From Oscillospiraceae bacterium (GTDB lineage: Bacteria; Bacillota_A; Clostridia; Oscillospirales; JAAYXM01), in contig JAFQVE010000187.1 of NCBI GenBank assembly GCA_017408185.1, positions 1-18,903 on the forward strand: DNA of 18,903 bases. Reading direction: 5' to 3'. The translations under genes were made by a program, and so were the position numbers. Positions 8,486-16,480 of this stretch are shown here, piece after piece. How positions within the stretch are numbered: position 1 is the stretch's first letter; each line of letters begins with the position of its first letter. The notes under the pieces are model-generated. The model was given only the letters and a program-made list of their open reading frames with translations. It made no database searches and was not told the DNA's origin.

Positions 8486-10354
8486 ATGGAAAAACTTTTT
8501 ATTTTTGATTCTCAGTCAAAAAAATGCAAAAAGCCTTTTGGGGCGATAAAGTGCGGAGAGTGCGTGATGCTCTCCGCATCTGCGCTTTGCACGGAAGTGG
8601 TGTCTGTAAAGCTGGTTGTCTTTTCAGAATATGATAAAAAAAGAGACGAATATGAGATGCCCTGGCAAGGCAGAGAAGGTATTTATGATGCATATGGTAT
8701 CAGTTTGGACGGATTTAAAGAATCCGGGATACTCTGGTATTGGTTTGCGCTGAACACTGTCGACGGAAAGACTCTCTGGTTTGGCAAAAACGGCATTGTT
8801 GATAACGAAAATAACATATCAAGCTTTCAGATTACTGTTGCATCGTGTGAATATACCACGCCTTCATGGTTTTCGGAGGGCGTGACATATCATGTGTTTG
8901 TTGACCGCTTTTATCGCGCTTCAACCTCTCCGGAGCTTACGGAAGACGCGTTTTTTGCGGTACATAAGGATAAAGCAGAGCTTCCGTATTTCAAGCCGAA
9001 CAGTAAAGGCGTTGTAGAGAACAGAGATATATACGGAGGAAATCTTGAAGGTGTTATTGAAAAACTGCCTTACCTTGATAGTCTTGGCGTAAAAACAATA
9101 TATTTAAGTCCGATATTTGAGGCGTGGTCAAATCATAAATATAACACCGCGGATTATAAGAAGGTCGATTCTCATTTCGGAGATGAAAAAATCCTTTCCG
9201 GTTTATGCCGTGCGGCAAAGAAATACGGAATGCGCGTTATTCTTGATGGAGTTTTCAGTCATACCGGCTCGGATAGTATCTATTTCAATAAAGAGAGAAG
9301 GTACGGCGAAAATACCGGTGCGTGGAATGATAAAAACTCTCCGTTCCGAAGCTGGTTTGATATTGATGAAAATGGAAATTATCCGTCGTGGTGGGGGATT
9401 GACACTCTGCCTCAGGTAGATGAGCTGAACCGCGATTATACCGACTATATTATAAACGGCAAGGATAGCGTTATCGCACATTGGATGCGTGCGGGCGTTT
9501 CGGGGTGGCGGCTTGACGTTGCTGATGAGCTTCCGGATGAGTTCATAGAACAGCTCAAGGCTCGTGCGCGAAAAGAGGATATGGAAGCGCTTGTTATAGG
9601 CGAAGTCTGGGAAGATGCCTCCACAAAGAAAGCGTATGGTGTAAGTAAAAAATACTTTACAGACGGCGTGCTTGACGGCGTGATGAATTATCCGCTCAAA
9701 AACTGCATCCTTGACTTTTTGTGTGGCAGAATATCGGCGAAACAGGCAAAAGATGCCCTTATGTCCATTGTTGAAAATTACCCGGATATCTCACAGCGAT
9801 GCCTGATGAACATTATCGGCACCCACGATACCGTGCGTGCCACCAATGAGCTTTCGGTGGGGAATCTTGCGCATGAATCGAAGGACTTTCGCGCAGCGCG
9901 CGTGCTTGATGAAAAGGAGCTTGCGCTCGGAAAAGCACGTTTGCGTCAGGCGGCAATCCTGCAGTATATGTTCCCGGGTTCTCCCTGCATATATTACGGC
10001 GATGAAATCGGAATGCAGGGGTTTGAAGATCCCTTTAACAGAAGTTTTTACACATGGGATAATGTCGATGAGGAGCTGCTTGAATTTTATAGGTCTCTGG
10101 GTAAAATTAAAACCGGCAATAAGTGCATGAGCACGGCACCATTCAGCGTGGACTATGCAGAAGGAGATTTTCTTGCCGTATCGCGCGGAAATGTCCATGC
10201 GTTTGTAAACCGCGGAGAAAAATGTAAAATGTTTAAGGTTTCGGATGAGTTAGAAACGGTTGTTGTCCACGGTGAATGCTTGCTGTCTTCGGGAAAGTTA
10301 TTCCTGGGGAGTAAATCATCCTGCATTTTGTCGGGAAATTCGTCGGAAAATTGA
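8486..10354 (+). CDS. GH13 alpha-glucan hydrolase (neopullulanase/cyclomaltodextrinase-like), cytoplasmic
   Basis: A 622-residue alpha-amylase-family protein without a signal peptide, so it should act on intracellular glycogen or maltodextrin. The first ~130 residues look like a beta-sandwich domain. The (beta/alpha)8 barrel starts at about residue 130 with the family pattern WFSEGVTYHVFVDRFYR. GH13 regions: I, VILDGVFSHTG; II, GWRLDVADE with nucleophile D344; III, GEVWED with acid/base E373; IV, IIGTHDTVR with H447-D448. Region I has Ser where many GH13 members have Asn (DxVxNH). A small beta domain closes the chain. The gene begins 12 bp after glgP with GGAG at 8477-8480. No isoamylase-type debranching enzyme (GlgX) is in the cluster, so this may handle branch points or limit dextrins left by GlgP; that is inference. 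Substrate and bond specificity cannot be read from sequence alone. Confidence 0.85.
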   Translation: MEKLFIFDSQSKKCKKPFGAIKCGECVMLSASALCTEVVSVKLVVFSEYDKKRDEYEMPWQGREGIYDAYGISLDGFKESGILWYWFALNTVDGKTLWFGKNGIVDNENNISSFQITVASCEYTTPSWFSEGVTYHVFVDRFYRASTSPELTEDAFFAVHKDKAELPYFKPNSKGVVENRDIYGGNLEGVIEKLPYLDSLGVKTIYLSPIFEAWSNHKYNTADYKKVDSHFGDEKILSGLCRAAKKYGMRVILDGVFSHTGSDSIYFNKERRYGENTGAWNDKNSPFRSWFDIDENGNYPSWWGIDTLPQVDELNRDYTDYIINGKDSVIAHWMRAGVSGWRLDVADELPDEFIEQLKARARKEDMEALVIGEVWEDASTKKAYGVSKKYFTDGVLDGVMNYPLKNCILDFLCGRISAKQAKDALMSIVENYPDISQRCLMNIIGTHDTVRATNELSVGNLAHESKDFRAARVLDEKELALGKARLRQAAILQYMFPGSPCIYYGDEIGMQGFEDPFNRSFYTWDNVDEELLEFYRSLGKIKTGNKCMSTAPFSVDYAEGDFLAVSRGNVHAFVNRGEKCKMFKVSDELETVVVHGECLLSSGKLFLGSKSSCILSGNSSEN

Positions 10355-10363
10355 AAATTACCA

Positions 10364-10392
10364 TTGACTTGTCAGCGTAAAAATGTTAAAAT
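10364..10392 (+). promoter_or_regulatory. Sigma-A promoter of the T-box/ior operon
   Basis: A -35 box TTGACT (10364-10369) and a -10 box TAAAAT (10387-10392) are separated by exactly 17 bp. Each matches the housekeeping consensus at five of six positions, and TG at 10384-10385 gives an extended -10 element. Transcription would begin near 10399, just upstream of the stem I region of the T-box leader. No intrinsic terminator is visible between the upstream GH13 stop codon and this promoter. Confidence 0.8.
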
Positions 10393-10410
10393 AAATCATC
10401 ATATATTTAT

Positions 10411-10660
10411 AATAACGCGATGATGAAAATCAGTACGTGTACGTTGCTTTCTTCAGAGAGCTGCCGGTTGCTGCAAGGCAGTGTTGCCCGTGCACGGAAT
10501 TTCCTTTCGGAGCGGCTTCGCTGAACATTTTCCAGTAGGTGAAGACGGGTTTGCCCGATACAGCTTGACCAATGAGGCTGTGCTTTTGCACGGTAAATTG
10601 AGGTGGTACCACGGTTTTTTAATCGTCCTCTGCTTTGCGGCAGAGGACATTTCTGTTTTA
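10411..10660 (+). promoter_or_regulatory. T-box riboswitch leader, probably phenylalanine-specific (UUC specifier)
   Basis: A tRNA-sensing leader that permits readthrough when its cognate tRNA is uncharged. Seen in the sequence: loop-E strand AGTA at 10432-10435, then arm CGTGTACG (10436-10443) pairing with CGTGCACG (10489-10496), then the opposite loop-E strand GAA (10497-10499), one spacer U, and UUC at 10501-10503. A lower helix pairs GAAA (10425-10428) with TTTC (10505-10508). The distal stem carries AGAGAG and the GNUG loop GCTG. The T-box motif GAGGTGGTACCACGG is at 10600-10614; its UGGU (10604-10607) would pair with tRNA ending ACCA, i.e. discriminator A73, as in tRNA-Phe. Antiterminator pairing: GAGG (10600-10603) with CCTC (10627-10630), and ACG (10611-10613) with CGT (10624-10626). 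Phe is the best reading because both UUU and UUC frames give it; AUU (Ile) is the alternative. The base after UUC is C, not the usual purine. Confidence 0.9.
10625..10660 (+). terminator. T-box-controlled intrinsic terminator
   Basis: A perfect 9-bp stem, GTCCTCTGC (10625-10633) with GCAGAGGAC (10640-10648), has a 6-nt loop and is followed by a U-rich tail (ATTTCTGTTTTA). Its 5' arm contains the CCTC that pairs with GAGG of the T-box in the antiterminator, so the two structures exclude one another, as expected for a T-box switch. Confidence 0.9.
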
Positions 10661-10690
10661 TTGCCGGAATACAACTAAGGGAGAATTAAA

Positions 10691-12328
10691 ATGGTTATTA
10701 CAGATTTCCTTGAAAAAAATGCGCGCCTTTACGGTGCAGAAACGGCTCTTGTTGAGCTTAACCCCTCGGAAGAGCGCGACAAGGTCACAACATGGTGGGA
10801 TTTTAATCTCATTGAAAGCGCGGGGGAGGATGCTCCGTACCGTCGCGAAATCTCATGGAAAGATTTTGATCGCCGCGCAAACCGATTTGCAAACCTTCTT
10901 TTAAGCCGCGGAATCAAGCGCGGCGCAAAGGTGGGTATTCTTTTGATGAACTGCCTTGAATGGCTTCCGATTTACTTCGGAATCCTTAAAGCAGGCTGCG
11001 TTGCAGTGCCGATGAACTTCCGTTACTCAAGCGATGAAATAAAATACTGTCTTGAGCTTGCGGACGTAGAAGTGCTTGCGTTCGGTCCGGAGTTCATAAG
11101 CCGTATGGATGCAATTTCTGATGATCTTCCGGGAGTACATACGCTTTTCTTTGTCGGAAACAACGGTCCGCAGTATACGGAGGACTGCCTTGCTCTTATG
11201 AATTACTACTCATCAAGTGCGCCTCCGGTCGCGTTGTGTGAGGATGATTACGCGGCAATTTACTTTTCATCCGGTACAACCGGTTTTCCTAAAGCAATTC
11301 TTCATGACCACCGCTCGCTTGTGTGCTCTTGTGTGACCGAGCAGAATCATCACAGTCAGACGCGGGATGATGTGTTCCTCTGTATTCCGCCGCTTTATCA
11401 TACCGGCGCAAAAATGCATTGGTTCGGATCTCTTCTTTCTGGAAGCCGTGCCGTGCTTCTCCGCGGCGTAAAGCCGGAGTGGATTCTCCGCGCAGTTACG
11501 GAGGAAAAGTGTACGATTGTGTGGCTGCTTGTTCCGTGGGCGCAGGATCTTCTCGACGCAATAGAATCAGGAAGGGTGGACGCTTCAAAGTATCACCTTT
11601 CGCAGTGGCGCCTTATGCATATCGGCGCGCAACCCGTCCCGCCGAGCCTTATCAAGCGCTGGCTTGAGGTTTTCCCGCATCATCAGTATGACACAAACTA
11701 CGGCCTTTCCGAGTCTATCGGTCCGGGATGCGTTCATCTCGGTGTTGAAAACGTGCATAAGGTCGGGGCAATCGGTAAACCCGGATACAACTGGGAAGCA
11801 AAAATCGTTGACGAAAAGGGCAAGGAAGTTTCGCGCGGCGATGTCGGAGAGCTTATCGTCCGCGGAGACGGCGTAATGCTTTGCTATTACAAAAACGAAG
11901 AAGCAACAAACGAGGTATTAAAAGACGGTTGGCTTTATACCGGCGATATGGCGCGCGAGGATGAAGACGGCTTTATCTATCTTGTTGACAGAAAAAAAGA
12001 CGTTGTTATTTCCGGCGGCGAAAACCTTTATCCGGTTCAGATTGAAGATTTTCTCCGTTCAAATGAAAAGATAAAGGATGTTGCCGTAATCGGACTTCCG
12101 GATGCACGTCTCGGTGAGATTTGTGCTGCGATAATTGAAATTAAAGAGGGAATGACCTGTACAGAGGATGAGATAAACTCCTTCTGTGAGCAGCTTCCGA
12201 GATACAAGCGCCCGCGCAAAATCTTCTTTGACAAGGTTCCGCGTAATCCTACCGGAAAAATTGAAAAGCCGGCTCTGCGTGAAAAATATTGCAAAGGTCG
12301 TCTTGTTGAAGCACAGATCACAGGTTAA
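10691..12328 (+). CDS. AMP-forming acyl-CoA synthetase (ANL superfamily), probable aryl/acyl-acid ligase
   Basis: Activates a carboxylic acid with ATP to an acyl-adenylate and then an acyl-CoA. The 545-residue protein carries the ANL core motifs: P-loop SSGTTGFPKA (193 onward), YGLSES (A5-like), YTGDMA with T417-G418-D419, then YLVDRKKDVVISGGENLYP (hinge region), and the C-terminal NPTGKIEK with catalytic lysine K523. No signal peptide or membrane segment is seen. It is the first gene behind the T-box, with AAGGGAG (10677-10683) as a strong ribosome binding site. The following genes (iorAB, paaK, ACT) suggest an aryl acid such as phenylacetate, 4-hydroxyphenylacetate or indoleacetate as substrate, but general fatty-acyl ligases share the same motifs, so the substrate is inferred from context only. 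Confidence 0.88.
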   Translation: MVITDFLEKNARLYGAETALVELNPSEERDKVTTWWDFNLIESAGEDAPYRREISWKDFDRRANRFANLLLSRGIKRGAKVGILLMNCLEWLPIYFGILKAGCVAVPMNFRYSSDEIKYCLELADVEVLAFGPEFISRMDAISDDLPGVHTLFFVGNNGPQYTEDCLALMNYYSSSAPPVALCEDDYAAIYFSSGTTGFPKAILHDHRSLVCSCVTEQNHHSQTRDDVFLCIPPLYHTGAKMHWFGSLLSGSRAVLLRGVKPEWILRAVTEEKCTIVWLLVPWAQDLLDAIESGRVDASKYHLSQWRLMHIGAQPVPPSLIKRWLEVFPHHQYDTNYGLSESIGPGCVHLGVENVHKVGAIGKPGYNWEAKIVDEKGKEVSRGDVGELIVRGDGVMLCYYKNEEATNEVLKDGWLYTGDMAREDEDGFIYLVDRKKDVVISGGENLYPVQIEDFLRSNEKIKDVAVIGLPDARLGEICAAIIEIKEGMTCTEDEINSFCEQLPRYKRPRKIFFDKVPRNPTGKIEKPALREKYCKGRLVEAQITG

Positions 12329-12373
12329 TTTTGTAGATTTAAATACTTTATATATCAGGAGGTACCTTGCATA

Positions 12374-14113
12374 ATGAAAAAGCTAATGCTTGGTAATGAA
12401 GCAGTTGCTCGCGGTCTTTTTGAGGCAGGCTGCAGCTTTGTTTCGAGTTACCCCGGTACACCGAGTACCGAAATTACAGAAATGGTTGCAAAATACAAAG
12501 AAGTATACGCCGAATGGGCACCTAATGAAAAGGTTGCAATGGAAGCTGCGTTTGGTGCGTGTATGGCAGGAAAGCGAAGCTTCTGCGGAATGAAGCACGT
12601 AGGGCTTAACGTTGCTGCTGACCCGCTGTTCACAATCTCATATACAGGCGTGAATGCAGGTATGGTTATCGCTGTTGCGGATGATCCCGGAATGCACAGC
12701 TCGCAGAATGAGCAGGACTCCCGCCACTATGCACGCGCGTCTAAAATTCCGATGCTTGAGCCGGCAGATTCAATGGAGGCGATTGAGTTTACAAAGCTTG
12801 CATATGAAATCTCCGAGAAGTTTGACACTCCGGTGCTTCTCAAAATGTGCACACGTGTTGCTCATTCTCAGAGCGTTGTTGAAACGTCAGACCGCATAGA
12901 AATTTCAAAAACATATGAAAAGACTCCTGCAAAGTACATTATGATGCCGGGAAACGCAAAGCTCCGTCATCCGGTTGTTGAGGAGCGTACAGCCGCGCTC
13001 TCGGAGTTTGCTGAAACTGCATCTGTAAACCGCGTTGAAGCCGGCACGGATAAGAGCATCGGTATCATCACTTCTTCAACCTCATATCAGTATGTAAAAG
13101 AGGTTTGCGGAGATAAATATCCGGTACTTAAGCTCGGTATGATCTGGCCGCTTCCGACAAAGCTCATAACAGATTTTGCAAACAGTGTTGATAAGCTCAT
13201 AGTTGTTGAAGAGCTTGATAGCTTTGTTGAAGCGCATTGCAGAAATCTCGGTATTGAGGTTTCCGGAAAAGAGATCTTCTCCTGCATCGGTGAATTTTCC
13301 CAGAACCTTGTTGCAGAAAAGCTTGGTAAGGAAACTCTTTGCGGCGTTAAGCTTTCTGATGATATTCCGGCGCGTCCGCCCGTTATGTGTGCGGGATGCC
13401 CGCACAGAGGTCTGTTCTACACTCTTGCAAAGAACAAAATCACCGTTCACGGCGATATCGGTTGCTATACCCTCGGTGCGGTTCCGCCGCTTTCGGCGCT
13501 TGACAGCACAATTTGTATGGGTGCATCAATCTCCGGGCTTCACGGCTTTAATAAAGCAAATGAGGGAGCAAGCGACGGTAAAACCGTTGCCGTTATCGGA
13601 GATTCAACCTTTATGCATTCCGGTATGACGGGACTTGTCAATATCGCATATAATGCATCAAATTCAACTGTCATTATTCTTGATAACTCAATTACAGGTA
13701 TGACAGGACATCAGCAGAACCCGACCACGGGTTATAACCTCAAGGGTGATCCCGCATCAAAGATTGACCTCGAAGCACTTTGCCGCGCAATGGGAATCTC
13801 CCGTGTCCGTGTTGTAGACCCGTATAACCTCAAAGAGTGTGAAACGGCGATAAAAGAAGCGCTTGCCGCAGAAGAGCCGTCGGTTATCATTTCCCGTCGC
13901 CCGTGCGCGCTTCTTAAATATGTTAAGCACAACAAGCCGCTTGTTGTTGAATCCGATAAGTGTAAGAGCTGTAAGATGTGCATGAAGATTGGTTGCCCTG
14001 CGATAAGTATGCAAAACGGTAAGGCAAAGATTGACAACACGCTTTGCACCGGTTGCGGCGTTTGTGAGCAGCTTTGCAAGTTTGATGCACTTCATGCTCC
14101 GAAGGAGGGCTAA
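12374..14113 (+). CDS. iorA: Indolepyruvate:ferredoxin oxidoreductase, alpha subunit IorA
   Basis: Thiamine-diphosphate enzyme that interconverts aryl-pyruvates plus CoA with aryl-acetyl-CoA, CO2 and reduced ferredoxin. The 579-residue subunit starts with the pyrimidine-binding domain (SSYPGTPSTEI, about 24-34). The ThDP pyrophosphate motif is GDSTFMHSG...LDN, with G409-D410 and N438. MCAGCPHRGL and GDIGCYTLGA are typical IorA blocks. The C-terminus is a two-cluster ferredoxin domain: C530, C533, C536, C541 and C558, C561, C564, C568. All expected cluster cysteines are present, so it looks catalytically competent. The ribosome binding site is AGGAGG at 12357-12362. The reaction is reversible in principle. 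T-box control and the adjacent CoA ligases favour the reductive carboxylation direction here, which is inference. Confidence 0.96.
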   Translation: MKKLMLGNEAVARGLFEAGCSFVSSYPGTPSTEITEMVAKYKEVYAEWAPNEKVAMEAAFGACMAGKRSFCGMKHVGLNVAADPLFTISYTGVNAGMVIAVADDPGMHSSQNEQDSRHYARASKIPMLEPADSMEAIEFTKLAYEISEKFDTPVLLKMCTRVAHSQSVVETSDRIEISKTYEKTPAKYIMMPGNAKLRHPVVEERTAALSEFAETASVNRVEAGTDKSIGIITSSTSYQYVKEVCGDKYPVLKLGMIWPLPTKLITDFANSVDKLIVVEELDSFVEAHCRNLGIEVSGKEIFSCIGEFSQNLVAEKLGKETLCGVKLSDDIPARPPVMCAGCPHRGLFYTLAKNKITVHGDIGCYTLGAVPPLSALDSTICMGASISGLHGFNKANEGASDGKTVAVIGDSTFMHSGMTGLVNIAYNASNSTVIILDNSITGMTGHQQNPTTGYNLKGDPASKIDLEALCRAMGISRVRVVDPYNLKECETAIKEALAAEEPSVIISRRPCALLKYVKHNKPLVVESDKCKSCKMCMKIGCPAISMQNGKAKIDNTLCTGCGVCEQLCKFDALHAPKEG

Positions 14114-14116
14114 GCA

Positions 14117-14689
14117 ATGGAAACAAAAAATGTAATGATAGTAGGCGTTGGTGGTCAGGGAAGCCTTCTTGCTTCAAAGCTTTTAGGTCGTCTTCTTCTC
14201 ACAAAGGGGTATGATATAAAGGTCTCCGAGGTTCACGGTATGAGCCAGCGCGGAGGAAGCGTTGTAACGTATGTTCGCTATGGCGATAAGGTTTATTCTC
14301 CGATTATAGATCGCGGAGAGGCTGATTTCATCGTTTCTTTTGAGCTTTTGGAGGCAGCACGTTGGACAGAATATTTAAAACCCGGCGGCAAGATTGTCAC
14401 AAACACTCAGCAGATTAACCCGATGCCGGTTATAACCGGAGCGGCAGAGTATCCGGCTTCTCTTTCTGAAAAGATGAAGGCTGCGGGCATTGACGTGGAT
14501 GCCTTTGATGCTCTTTCTCTTGCGGAAGAAGCCGGCTCATCGAAAGCGGTAAACATCGTTCTTATGGGACGTTTGTCAAACTATTTTGACGCATCCGTGG
14601 ATGAATGGATGCAGGCAATTGAAGAAAGCGTTCCTGAAAAGTTCCTTGAAATGAATAAAAAAGCATTTAATCTCGGAAGAAATTCCTGA
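14117..14689 (+). CDS. iorB: Indolepyruvate:ferredoxin oxidoreductase, beta subunit IorB
   Basis: The small gamma/beta-type subunit of the 2-oxoacid:ferredoxin oxidoreductase, pairing with IorA to form the active enzyme. It has 190 residues, the usual length. The N-terminus shows the family glycine motif VGVGGQGSLLASK (9-21), followed by VSEVHGMSQRGGSVVTYVRYG, the hallmark of this domain. It contains no iron-sulfur cysteine pattern, as expected because the clusters are on IorA. The start codon is 3 bp after the iorA stop, with AAGGAGGGC just inside the iorA end as ribosome binding site. The tight spacing supports co-translation of the two subunits. Confidence 0.95.
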   Translation: METKNVMIVGVGGQGSLLASKLLGRLLLTKGYDIKVSEVHGMSQRGGSVVTYVRYGDKVYSPIIDRGEADFIVSFELLEAARWTEYLKPGGKIVTNTQQINPMPVITGAAEYPASLSEKMKAAGIDVDAFDALSLAEEAGSSKAVNIVLMGRLSNYFDASVDEWMQAIEESVPEKFLEMNKKAFNLGRNS

Positions 14690-14709
14690 TAAAAGAAAGC
14701 GTGATTATA

Positions 14710-16011
14710 ATGGAAAAAAGATACTATCAGCCGGAAATCGAAACTGCATCGTATGAGCAGATTCGTGCATGGCAGAGTGAACGCCTCGTAAAGCAGGTAA
14801 AACATGTGTGGGATAATGTCCCGTATTACCGTAAGAAGATGGAAGAAAAGGGAGTAACGCCCGATGATATCAAGAGTGTGGATGATCTCCATAAGCTTCC
14901 TTTTATAACGAAAGCAGACCTTCGTGATGCTTATCCTTATGGCCTTGTCGGAAAACCGCTGTCTGAATGCGTGAGAATTCATTCAACCTCCGGAACAACA
15001 GGAAAGCGCGTTATGGCATTTTACACTCAGCATGACGTTGACCTCTGGGAAGAGTGCTGTGCACGCGCAATTGTTGCTGTTGGCGGAACGAAAGAGGATG
15101 TGTGCCACGTTGCATATGGTTATGGCCTTTTTACCGGTGGTGCAGGTCTCCACGGCGGTTCTCATAAAGTAGGATGCCTTACGCTTCCTATGTCTTCGGG
15201 AAATACCGACCGTCAGCTTCAGTTTATGACAGACCTTGGCTCAACCATTCTCTGCTGCACTCCTTCATACGCTGCATATCTTGCAGAGTCCATCAAAGAG
15301 CGCGGTATAAAGGATCAGATAAAGCTCAAGGCGGGTATCTTTGGTGCTGAGGCATGGAGCGAGGAAATGCGCCGTGATATCGAGCGTGAGCTCGGCATCC
15401 GTGCATATGATATTTACGGTCTTACCGAAATTTCCGGTCCGGGCGTCAGCTTCGAGTGTGAGGAGCAGACCGGTATGCACGTCAATGAAGACCACTTTAT
15501 CGCTGAAATTATTGATCCGGATACAGGTGAGGTGCTTCCGGAAGGTAGCAAGGGTGAGCTTGTTTTCACCTGCATAACAAAAGAAGCATTCCCGCTTCTC
15601 CGTTACCGCACCCGTGATATCTGTGTTCTTTCGCGTAAGCCTTGCTCCTGCGGCAGAACCCACGTTAAAATGTGCAAACCGATGGGAAGAAGCGATGATA
15701 TGCTTATCATCCGCGGTGTAAACGTTTTCCCGTCCCAGATTGAAACCGTTCTTCTTGAACAGGGATATCAGGCAAATTATCAGATTATTGTTGACCGCGT
15801 GAACAATTCCGATACCTTTGAGGTTATGGTTGAAATGACGCCTGAAAACTTCTCCGATTCTCTTGCAAAGATTGCAGAGATGGAAAAGGGGCTTGTTTCT
15901 GCGCTCAAGGCGATGCTCGGTATCGCGGCAAAGGTAAAGCTTGTTGCGCCTAAGACAATTGCACGAAGCGAAGGCAAAGCGGTCCGCGTTATTGACAAGC
16001 GCAAAATTTAA
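14710..16011 (+). CDS. paaK: Phenylacetate-CoA ligase family protein (PaaK type)
   Basis: ATP-dependent ligase forming aryl-acetyl-CoA, AMP and PPi. Motifs in order (numbered from ATG 14710): HSTSGTTGKRV (S94-G98, nucleotide-binding P-loop), YDIYGLTEISGPG, LRYRTRDIC, CSCGRTHVK, then GRSDDMLIIRGVNVFPSQIE, all typical of PaaK rather than of the longer acyl-CoA synthetases. The C-terminus reads ARSEGKAVRVIDKR. The length, 433 residues, fits PaaK. A GTG at 14701 in the same frame is possible but leaves only a base between it and the GAAAG-like ribosome binding site at 14695-14699; the ATG at 14710 has normal spacing and was chosen. With IorAB it could supply the CoA thioester for reductive carboxylation, or recover the free acid in the opposite direction. 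Confidence 0.93.
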   Translation: MEKRYYQPEIETASYEQIRAWQSERLVKQVKHVWDNVPYYRKKMEEKGVTPDDIKSVDDLHKLPFITKADLRDAYPYGLVGKPLSECVRIHSTSGTTGKRVMAFYTQHDVDLWEECCARAIVAVGGTKEDVCHVAYGYGLFTGGAGLHGGSHKVGCLTLPMSSGNTDRQLQFMTDLGSTILCCTPSYAAYLAESIKERGIKDQIKLKAGIFGAEAWSEEMRRDIERELGIRAYDIYGLTEISGPGVSFECEEQTGMHVNEDHFIAEIIDPDTGEVLPEGSKGELVFTCITKEAFPLLRYRTRDICVLSRKPCSCGRTHVKMCKPMGRSDDMLIIRGVNVFPSQIETVLLEQGYQANYQIIVDRVNNSDTFEVMVEMTPENFSDSLAKIAEMEKGLVSALKAMLGIAAKVKLVAPKTIARSEGKAVRVIDKRKI

Positions 16012-16026
16012 GGAGGGTATGAGAAA

Positions 16027-16458
16027 ATGAATATTTATCAGATTTCTGTTTTTCTTGAAAACCGCGCAGGTCAGCTTGCAGAGGTTACGGGCCTCCTTGC
16101 TGAGAACGGCATCAATCTCCGCGCAATATCCATTGCAGAAACAACCGATTACGGTGTTCTCCGTATGATTGTTGACGATGCAGAGCGCGCATCATCAATC
16201 CTTCTCTCTCAAGGAAATATTCTCACAATGACACCTGTGTGCGTTGTTGCGGTGCCTGACCGTCCGGCAGGGCTTTCCGAGGTTCTCGCCGTTATTTCGG
16301 ATGCCGGAATTGACATTGAGTATATGTATTCAATCCTCAGCCACGGCGACGAAAAGGCATATATGGTTTTCCGTGCAAGCGATGAGGAAAAGCTTGTTGA
16401 AACCTTTAAAGCAAAGGGAATAGCAATCGCCGCAAAAGCCGATCTCGGCTTAAAGTAA
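16027..16458 (+). CDS. Tandem ACT-domain protein
   Basis: A 143-residue protein made of two ACT domains, about residues 1-68 and 71-140. The first begins with the beta-alpha-beta pattern YQISVFLENRAGQLAEVTGL and ENGINLRAISIAE. The second has VPDRPAGLSEVLAVISDAG and DIEYMYSI. ACT domains bind small ligands, most often amino acids, at domain interfaces. Stand-alone ACT proteins of this size are commonly found beside paaK in anaerobes and may sense aromatic amino acids or adjust the ligase; no direct function can be seen. The start is supported by AAGGAGGG overlapping the end of paaK (15 bp between stop and start). It is the last gene before the operon terminator. Confidence 0.9.
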   Translation: MNIYQISVFLENRAGQLAEVTGLLAENGINLRAISIAETTDYGVLRMIVDDAERASSILLSQGNILTMTPVCVVAVPDRPAGLSEVLAVISDAGIDIEYMYSILSHGDEKAYMVFRASDEEKLVETFKAKGIAIAAKADLGLK

Positions 16459-16480
16459 ATTAAATCAAAAATGGTAAAAG

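Noticed and set aside
10395..10424. Inverted repeat ATCATC (10395-10400) / GATGAT (10419-10424) as operator or hairpin
   Set aside because: The first arm lies mostly upstream of the expected transcription start; AT-rich and short, so likely chance.
10600..10614. Tryptophan or tyrosine T-box, suggested by the iorA (indolepyruvate) annotation
   Set aside because: No UGG or UAY codon sits after the GAA of the specifier loop, and the UGGU bulge does not fit tRNA-Trp, which normally has G73.
10481..10678. Open frames of 60-73 codons on both strands between the GH13 gene and the acyl-CoA synthetase
   Set aside because: They lie within the structured T-box leader and its terminator; no family resemblance or convincing ribosome binding site.
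14701..14709. GTG at 14701 as start of the PaaK gene
   Set aside because: The candidate ribosome binding site at 14695-14699 would be almost touching it; ATG at 14710 has normal spacing and the added residues (MII) match no family element.
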